Positions 14,342-18,849 of a stretch of 18,849 bases of DNA are shown here, in pieces. The stretch is from JBIOWF01 sp044868295 (lineage in GTDB: Bacteria; Actinomycetota; Actinomycetes; Streptosporangiales; Streptosporangiaceae), in NCBI GenBank assembly GCA_044868295.1, contig JBIOWF010000016.1:1-18849 (forward strand), given 5' to 3'. Numbering within the stretch: the stretch's first letter is position 1; the number at the start of each line of letters is the position of its first letter. The notes beneath the pieces were generated by a model that had not been told where the DNA came from, did not search any database, and saw only the letters and a list, made by a program, of their open reading frames with translations. Position numbers and translations under genes: made by a program.

Positions 14342-14347
14342 TAGCGT
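14342..14347 (+). promoter_or_regulatory. -10 box TAGCGT, leaderless promoter for VOC gene
   Basis: TAGCGT fits TANNNT and lies 7 bases before the ATG at 14355, directly downstream of the palindrome. No ribosome site precedes the ATG, so leaderless translation is likely. Confidence 0.5.
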
Positions 14348-14354
14348 GCTGCCC

Positions 14355-14744
14355 ATGAGCACTGGAACCACATCCACGCCCGCTGTCCGCCTCTTGTCCG
14401 TCGACTTCGACTGCCCGGATCCCGCCGAGCTGGCCCGCTTCTACGGCGAGGCCCTTGATCTGCCCGTCATGTACTCCAGCGACGACTTCGTCCTGCTCGG
14501 CCGGGACGGCTCGCCCGGACTGGGCTTCGTCCGGCTGGCCGGCTATCAGCGTCCCACCTGGCCGGACCCTTCCCGGGAGAAGCAGGCCCACCTGGAACTG
14601 GGCGTCGACGACCTGGACGCCGCACAGGCCCGGATGCTGGCCCTGGGCGCGGTCGAGCCCCCGGGCGCCCAGCCGCACCCCGACGAGCGGCGGGTCCTGC
14701 TGGACCCCGCCGGCCACCCGTTCTGCATCTCCATCCATATCTAG
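14355..14744 (+). CDS. VOC-fold (glyoxalase/bleomycin-resistance superfamily) protein
   Basis: The 129-residue protein shows two beta-alpha-beta-beta-beta halves: LLSVDFDCPDPAELARFYGEAL at about 13-34 and HLELGVDDLDAAQARMLALGA at about 79-99, closing with the VLLDPAGHPFCI signature near 114-125. The superfamily includes dioxygenases, glyoxalases, isomerases and antibiotic-binding proteins. The canonical first metal-ligand His is not obvious at the start of half one (Asp instead), so I do not assign a reaction. I chose the ATG at 14355 over the GTG at 14346 because the latter falls in the promoter. Control by the divergent WYL regulator through the intervening palindrome is likely. Confidence 0.85.
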   Translation: MSTGTTSTPAVRLLSVDFDCPDPAELARFYGEALDLPVMYSSDDFVLLGRDGSPGLGFVRLAGYQRPTWPDPSREKQAHLELGVDDLDAAQARMLALGAVEPPGAQPHPDERRVLLDPAGHPFCISIHI

Positions 14745-14792
14745 CGAGGGGACTGCCAGGTTTACCCGGCGGGGCAATCGCCTCCCTGCTAC

Positions 14793-14885
14793 GGCTTTCT
14801 CGTTCCAAACGGGCAGGGCTTGTCCGTCGCCTACCTCAGCAGAGGAAAGCGAGAAGCCGCTCTCTTCAGGGAGCGGAGGAGTCAC
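14793..14885 (+). ncRNA. Orphan IS200/IS605-type right end, omega-RNA-like
   Basis: Three nested elements are visible. A long-range stem pairs GGCTTTCTCG (14793-14802) with CGAGAAGCC (14850-14858, one bulge). Inside it is a 7-bp hairpin (14809-14815 with 14821-14827). Then comes an 8-bp terminal hairpin (14857-14864 with 14869-14876) with a TTCA loop, followed by GGAGTCAC ending at 14885. The pattern GAAGCC, hairpin with TTCAGGG, then GGAGGAGTCAC is typical of the right end of tnpB-bearing IS200/IS605 elements, whose transcript is the TnpB guide scaffold. No tnpB or tnpA lies upstream. It is either a relic or a stand-alone guide RNA; if functional, the guide would start at 14886. Confidence 0.6.
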
Positions 14886-15016
14886 CGGCTTCTGATCAGC
14901 CAGGACAGGAAACTCACCGCTCAGAACCGCCCGGCGACCGCCATCGGTCGCCGGCAGCCCGCAGAAGGTCTCCGGAGGCCACGGAGGTGTCACGGGCCCT
15001 CTCCGGGTTCGCGGGA

Positions 15017-15050
15017 GGCCTCCGGAGCTCACGGCAGGGCTCCGGAGGCC
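15017..15050 (-). terminator. Terminator hairpin of der
   Basis: A perfect 11-bp inverted repeat (GGCCTCCGGAG at 15017-15027, CTCCGGAGGCC at 15040-15050) with a 12-nt loop starts 5 bases beyond the der stop codon. It lacks a T tract, as is common in high-GC hosts. The CTCCGGAG palindrome recurs at 14970-14977. Confidence 0.7.
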
Positions 15051-15055
15051 GCCCG

Positions 15056-16480
15056 CTACTTCTTGCGCTTCTCGCGGATCTTCATCGTGACCTCGATCGG
15101 GGAGCCGGCGAAGCCGAACTCCTCACGCAGCCGACGCTCGATGAAGCGTCGGTAGGTCTCCTCCAGGAAGCCGGACGTGAACAGCACGAACTTCGGCGGC
15201 TCGGTCGACGCCTGGGTGGCGAAAAGGATCTTGGGCTGCTTTCCGCCGCGGACCGGCGGCGGCGTGGCCTGCACGAGCTCGGTGAGGAACTGGTTGAGCC
15301 GGGCCGTCGGGACCCGGGTCCCCCACGACTCCAGGGCCCGCTCGATCGCGGGCACCAGCTTCTCGACGTGACGGCCGGTCTTGGCGGAGATGTTGACCCG
15401 CAGCGCCCACGGCGTCCGCACGAGCTGCCGGTCGATCTCCTTCTCCAGGTAGTAACGCCGGTCCTCGTCGACCAGGTCCCACTTGTTGAACGCGACGACC
15501 ATGCACCGGCCCGACTCGATGACCAGGCCGATGATCCGCAGGTCCTGCTCCGTCAGCACGTCGGAGGCGTCGATCAGCACGACCGCGACCTCCGAACGCT
15601 CCAGCGCGGCCCGCGTGCGCATGGCGGCGTAGAAGTCGGCGCCTTTCAACTCCCGGTCGCGGCGGCGGATGCCGGCGGTGTCGATGAACCGATAGGTCTT
15701 GCCGCCCAGCTCGATCAGCTCGTCGACCGGGTCGCGGGTGGTGCCCGCCATCGGGTCGACGAGGACCCGCTCCTCCCCCGCCACCTTGTTCAGCAAGGAG
15801 GACTTGCCGACGTTCGGCTTGCCGAGCAGGGCCACGCGGCGCGGGCCCCGCTGGACGCCGAACGTCTGCGGCGGCGTCTCCGGCAGCGCGTCCAGCACCA
15901 CGTCGAGCAGGTCACCGCTGGAACGGCCGTGCAGGGCGGACACGGGGCGCGGCTCGCCCAGGCCGAGCGACCACAGACCGGTGGCCTCCAGCTCCAGGAG
16001 CTGGTTGTCGACCTTGTTCGCGGCCAGCACCACGGGCTTGCCGGCGCGGCGCAGGACCGAGCCCACGGCCTCGTCCGAGTCGGTCACGCCGACGCTGGCG
16101 TCCACCACGAACAGGATCACGTCGGCCAGCTCGGCCGCGATCTGGGCCTGCTCGGCGATGCGCAGCGCCATGCCGGTCGCGTCCGGGTCCCAGCCGCCGG
16201 TGTCCACCAGCGTGAACCGGCGCCCGCGCCACGTCGCCTCGTAGGTCACCCGGTCGCGGGTGACGCCCGGCACGTCCTCGACGACCGCCTCACGACGGCC
16301 GATGATGCGGTTGACCAGCGTGGACTTGCCCACGTTGGGCCGCCCGACCACGGCCACGACCGGCAGCGGCCCGGCGTCCGCCTGGTCCTCGGCCGACTCG
16401 TCGCCCTCCAGGTCGGCGAGCTCGGCCTCGATCCAGCCGCCGTCGTCGTATTCCTCCGCCACGTCTGTGTTCCCGTCCAT
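15056..16480 (-). CDS. der: Ribosome biogenesis GTPase Der (EngA)
   Basis: Der is an essential double GTPase needed for 50S subunit maturation. The 474-residue protein has GTPase domain 1 with G1 GRPNVGKST (46-54), DTGG (93-96) and NKVD (155-158). GTPase domain 2 has G1 GKPNVGKSS (220-228), DTAG (267-270) and NKWD (332-335). A C-terminal KH-like domain ends in a Lys/Arg tail. An acidic extension of about 40 residues precedes domain 1, as in other actinobacteria. ATG at 16480 is preferred because AGGAGG lies 9 bases upstream; the longer frame to 16498 would place that ribosome site inside the coding region. It is the second gene of the cmk-der pair and is followed by a strong hairpin. Confidence 0.97.
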   Translation of the reverse strand: MDGNTDVAEEYDDGGWIEAELADLEGDESAEDQADAGPLPVVAVVGRPNVGKSTLVNRIIGRREAVVEDVPGVTRDRVTYEATWRGRRFTLVDTGGWDPDATGMALRIAEQAQIAAELADVILFVVDASVGVTDSDEAVGSVLRRAGKPVVLAANKVDNQLLELEATGLWSLGLGEPRPVSALHGRSSGDLLDVVLDALPETPPQTFGVQRGPRRVALLGKPNVGKSSLLNKVAGEERVLVDPMAGTTRDPVDELIELGGKTYRFIDTAGIRRRDRELKGADFYAAMRTRAALERSEVAVVLIDASDVLTEQDLRIIGLVIESGRCMVVAFNKWDLVDEDRRYYLEKEIDRQLVRTPWALRVNISAKTGRHVEKLVPAIERALESWGTRVPTARLNQFLTELVQATPPPVRGGKQPKILFATQASTEPPKFVLFTSGFLEETYRRFIERRLREEFGFAGSPIEVTMKIREKRKK

Positions 16481-16559
16481 CGGTCGTGCCCTCCTCACCC
16501 GGTCCCGGAGAGGATCAGGCGTGCTCCTGCCAGTCGGTCGCGCGTGCCGCTCGCGGCGG

Positions 16560-17216
16560 TCAGGCGCGCTCCTTGATAAGTCTCAGCACCTCGGCGATGA
16601 CCTCGTCGAGGTTCAGCGCCGTCGTATCCAGCTCGACCGCGTCCGCGGCCATCGCCAGCGGATCGGTCTTGCGGGTCGAGTCCAGGGTGTCGCGCCGTGC
16701 CATCTCCACTCGCTGCGCCTCCACCGTCGTGCCGGTGAGCTCCGCCGTACGGCGGTGCGCGCGGGCCTCGGCGCTCGCGGTCAGGTAGATCTTGACCGGC
16801 GCGTCCGGCGCGACGACGGTGCCGATGTCGCGGCCCTCGACCACGACATCCCCCGCCCCGATGATCTCCCGCTGGAGATCGACGAGACGGCGGCGCACCT
16901 CAGGCACGGCGCTCACCGCGGAGACGGCGCGCGTCACCTCCGGGGAACGGATGGGGGCGTTCACGTCGGTGCCGTCCACGCTGACGCCGGGGGCGTCGGG
17001 GTCGGTGGTGAGGGTGAGCACCGGCTCACCCGACCGGGACGCGATCGCCGCCGCGTCCGCCAGGTCGACGCCCCGCTCCAGCATCCACCAGGTGATCGCC
17101 CGATACATGGCCCCCGTGTCGAGGTAGCGCAGGCCCAGAGCCCGCGCGACCCCGCGCGACGCGCTCGACTTGCCCGACCCCGAAGGACCGTCCATGGCGA
17201 CGACCAGACCCGACAC
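16560..17216 (-). CDS. cmk: Cytidylate kinase
   Basis: This enzyme phosphorylates CMP and dCMP with ATP in pyrimidine nucleotide metabolism. The 218-residue protein has P-loop GPSGSGKSS at 10-18, the NMP-binding segment YLDTGAMYRA at 31-40, VVEGRDIGTVV around 124-134, and the LID region with AQRVEMARRDTLDSTRKTDPL near the end. Length matches bacterial Cmk (about 220-230). The GTG at 17216 is preceded by a purine-rich GGGAGAGG site. The cmk-der order is conserved in many actinobacteria; here the gap between them is 79 bases, so co-transcription is likely. Confidence 0.97.
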   Translation of the reverse strand: MSGLVVAMDGPSGSGKSSASRGVARALGLRYLDTGAMYRAITWWMLERGVDLADAAAIASRSGEPVLTLTTDPDAPGVSVDGTDVNAPIRSPEVTRAVSAVSAVPEVRRRLVDLQREIIGAGDVVVEGRDIGTVVAPDAPVKIYLTASAEARAHRRTAELTGTTVEAQRVEMARRDTLDSTRKTDPLAMAADAVELDTTALNLDEVIAEVLRLIKERA

Positions 17217-17390
17217 GGCCTCTCCCTCTCCCCTTTGAGTTGTCGCCCCCGAGGCTACCGGGAGTCGGCCGCAACCCTCGCATCAAGGGATCTCCTTGGG
17301 TCCGTACAAACGCCATCCCACCGGAGAAGGGCTGCTGCGCGCGAAGAACAAATACCTCAGCCTGAGCTGAATGTCGCTATCGTGCCGCCC

Positions 17391-17535
17391 ATGGACCTGG
17401 CGCCCGAGAACCGCGCCCAGCGCAACGCCGATCGGGCGGCATACGTGGGCTACGCCTACGACATCGCACACGATCGCGCTCGACCGCTGTTGAGAGCTCC
17501 TCGACCACGGCGCCCCTTGACGGCGACCCTGTTGG
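17391..17535 (+). other. Possible remnant of a leaderless gene
   Basis: The 319-base gap between cmk and the P450 gene holds one hint of coding. An ATG at 17391 has a TATCGT -10 box seven bases upstream and opens a frame starting MDLAPENRAQRNADRAAYVG, with well-biased codons for about 35 residues. After that the frame turns Arg/Pro-rich and runs antisense into the P450 3' end, stopping at 17747, which looks like chance. I read this as the start of a gene cut short by deletion, or a chance frame. I recognise no family. Confidence 0.25.
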
Positions 17536-18726
17536 TCAGCCGAGACGGACGGGCAGGGTCTGCAGACCGTGCATCAGGGTGCTGTCGCGCCACCGCAAGG
17601 CGGCCGGGTCGGCGTCGAGGGCCAGTTCGCCGAACCGGCCGAGCAGCCTGCCCAGGGCGATCTCCGCCTCCAGTCTGGCCAGCGGCGCGCCGACGCAGTA
17701 GTGGATGCCGTGCCCGAAGGCCACATGGCCACCGGCGGGGCGGGTGATGTCCAGGTGGTCCGGGTCGGCGAATCGATCACCGTCGCGGTTCGCGGCCAGC
17801 AGGGAGATCATGACGAGCTCGTCGGCGGGAATCTCGACGTCACCGACGAGTACGGGCTCGGTGGTGAACCGTACGGTCGCGATGTTGACCGGGCCCTCGA
17901 ACCGCAGGAACTCCTCCACGGCATTAGGCAGCAGGGACGGGTCGGCCCGCAGCATCGCCATCTGGTCCGAGTTCTGGAGCAAGGCGAGCACACTGTTGCC
18001 GATGAGGTTGACCGTCGTCTCATATCCCGCCACCAGCAGCAGGAATGCCATGGATACCAGCTCGGCCTGGGAGAGCCGGTCCCCCTCGTCCGAGACGCGG
18101 GTCAGATCGGACAGCAGATCCTCAGCGGGCGCCGCCCGTTTCGCGTCGACGAGAGCTTCCAGGTAAGCCGTCAGCTCCTCGTGGGCCTGCCGCAGCTCCT
18201 CCGGCGACGTGGCCGCGACGAACGGTTCGGTCCACGCCCCGAACTTGCCGCGGTCGGAGTCCGGCACGCCGAGCAGCTCGCAGATGACGCTGATCGGCAA
18301 CGGGAAGGCCAACGACTCCATCAGGTCGACCGTGCTCCCCGCGGCCATATCGTCGAGCAGCTCGTCGGTGATCTGCTCGATTCGCGGCCGCAGCCGGGAC
18401 ACCGTCCGTGGGGTGAACGCCTTGTTCACCAGTTTGCGGAGCCTCGTGTGGTCCGGCGGGTCGGAGCTGAGCATGTGGGCCGAGAGCGATGAGGCATAGG
18501 CGCCAGCCGTGCCCGGAGGGAAAAGCTCCAGTGCCCGGGTGCTGTCCTTGCTCAGCCGAGGGTCGCCGAGCAGCAGCTTGGCCTCGGCATAGCTCGTGAC
18601 CAGCCAGACCCTCAGCCTCGGGAACAAGATCACCTGCCGAATCGGCGCTTCTGAACGAAGGCGCTGATAGACAGGGTGCGGATCTTGGAGGAATCTGCGG
18701 TACAGCTTGATCGGTTCGCCTGACAT
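17536..18726 (-). CDS. Cytochrome P450, soluble bacterial class I type
   Basis: The 396-residue monooxygenase has all P450 landmarks: HTRLRKLVNKAF at 93-104 (C helix), I-helix AGYETT at 233-238 with the oxygen-activating acid-Thr pair, E272-F-L-R275 (ExxR), and the heme loop FGHGIHYCVG at 337-346 with C344 as thiolate ligand. It most resembles CYP107-type enzymes, which hydroxylate macrolides or varied xenobiotics, but substrate cannot be assigned. No ferredoxin or ferredoxin reductase gene lies next to it, so redox partners must come from elsewhere. No biosynthetic cluster is visible in the window. ATG at 18726 is supported by a -10 box just upstream. Confidence 0.96.
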   Translation of the reverse strand: MSGEPIKLYRRFLQDPHPVYQRLRSEAPIRQVILFPRLRVWLVTSYAEAKLLLGDPRLSKDSTRALELFPPGTAGAYASSLSAHMLSSDPPDHTRLRKLVNKAFTPRTVSRLRPRIEQITDELLDDMAAGSTVDLMESLAFPLPISVICELLGVPDSDRGKFGAWTEPFVAATSPEELRQAHEELTAYLEALVDAKRAAPAEDLLSDLTRVSDEGDRLSQAELVSMAFLLLVAGYETTVNLIGNSVLALLQNSDQMAMLRADPSLLPNAVEEFLRFEGPVNIATVRFTTEPVLVGDVEIPADELVMISLLAANRDGDRFADPDHLDITRPAGGHVAFGHGIHYCVGAPLARLEAEIALGRLLGRFGELALDADPAALRWRDSTLMHGLQTLPVRLG

Positions 18727-18734
18727 GTTCAGTC

Positions 18735-18740
18735 ACGATA
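18735..18740 (-). promoter_or_regulatory. -10 box TATCGT for the P450 gene
   Basis: On the minus strand TATCGT (TANNNT) lies 8 bases before the ATG, implying a leaderless or nearly leaderless transcript. The same hexamer precedes the possible gene remnant at 17391. Confidence 0.5.
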
Positions 18741-18742
18741 CT

Positions 18743-18766
18743 TGGATCTCCGGCTCCGCAGATCCA
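18743..18766. promoter_or_regulatory. Inverted repeat upstream of the P450 promoter
   Basis: TGGATCT and AGATCCA form perfect 7-bp arms with a 10-nt spacer, starting 2 bp upstream of the -10 box and covering the -35 region. This position suits a repressor operator. A 12-bp direct repeat (GTCCGCGGGTCC at 18771-18782 and 18786-18797) follows. No regulator gene is adjacent within the window. Confidence 0.45.
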
Positions 18767-18849
18767 CAGGGTCCGCGGGTCCAGAGTCCGCGGGTCCGAG
18801 GGGTCCGCCGGAGCAGTCGGCGGCGTGGCCCGGCCGGGCGTGGCAATCC

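Noticed and set aside
14820..15155. Plus-strand ORF across the omega-RNA-like element and der terminator
   Set aside because: It overlaps structured RNA and the der 3' end in antisense and has no TnpB motif.

Overview
This window looks like chromosomal DNA from a filamentous high-GC actinomycete. Codons end mostly in G or C, GTG starts are common, cmk and der form a block, and several genes appear to be transcribed leaderlessly. The order Streptosporangiales (Nonomuraea, Sphaerisporangium or Microbispora-like) is my guess from the protein mix; no rRNA or marker gene confirms it. I saw no rRNA, tRNA or CRISPR array.

Layout. 21-1240 (minus): a two-CBS-domain protein and a GNAT acetyltransferase. 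1337-4398 (minus): a two-gene unit joined by a GTGA overlap. It encodes a 108-aa two-helix membrane protein and a 912-aa NLR-type protein (NB-ARC NTPase plus ten 42-residue TPR units). 4626-5270 (plus): an Sfp-type phosphopantetheinyl transferase. 5466-8405 (plus): a MarR regulator, an LprG/LppX-type lipoprotein and a P55 (Rv1410c)-like MFS transporter. 8690-11157 (plus): a four-helix DUF6220-like membrane protein overlapping a multicopper oxidase with its own membrane domain. 11169-13054 (minus): a response regulator and sensor histidine kinase, convergent with the oxidase. 13326-14744: a WYL regulator divergent from a VOC-fold protein, with a perfect 9-bp inverted repeat between them. 14793-14885: a structured element resembling the right end and omega RNA of an IS200/IS605 transposon, without its tnpB. 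15056-17216 (minus): cmk and der. 17536-18726 (minus): a cytochrome P450.

The most interesting system is the membrane protein plus NLR pair. The last 25 residues of the membrane protein and residues 49-69 of the NLR carry the same short Gly/Asn/Asp-rich motif. The shared part is 13/21 identical in protein, and 36/39 bases are identical over its first 39 bases. This is the arrangement of amyloid-signalling NLR/effector pairs (HET-s, RHIM and the bacterial amyloid signalling sequences): the effector carries the motif at its C-terminus and the NLR at its N-terminus. I infer that the NLR senses a ligand through its TPR array, oligomerises, and templates amyloid assembly of the membrane protein, probably to permeabilise the membrane. 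This is an inference from sequence architecture.

Other structure includes a 52-54-bp tandem repeat made from the 3' end of the WYL gene, each copy starting at its stop codon; a degenerate 27-42-bp tandem array before the MarR gene; in-frame repeats in the transporter and oxidase; palindromes at three promoters; and at least six TANNNT -10 boxes 6-8 nt before start codons.
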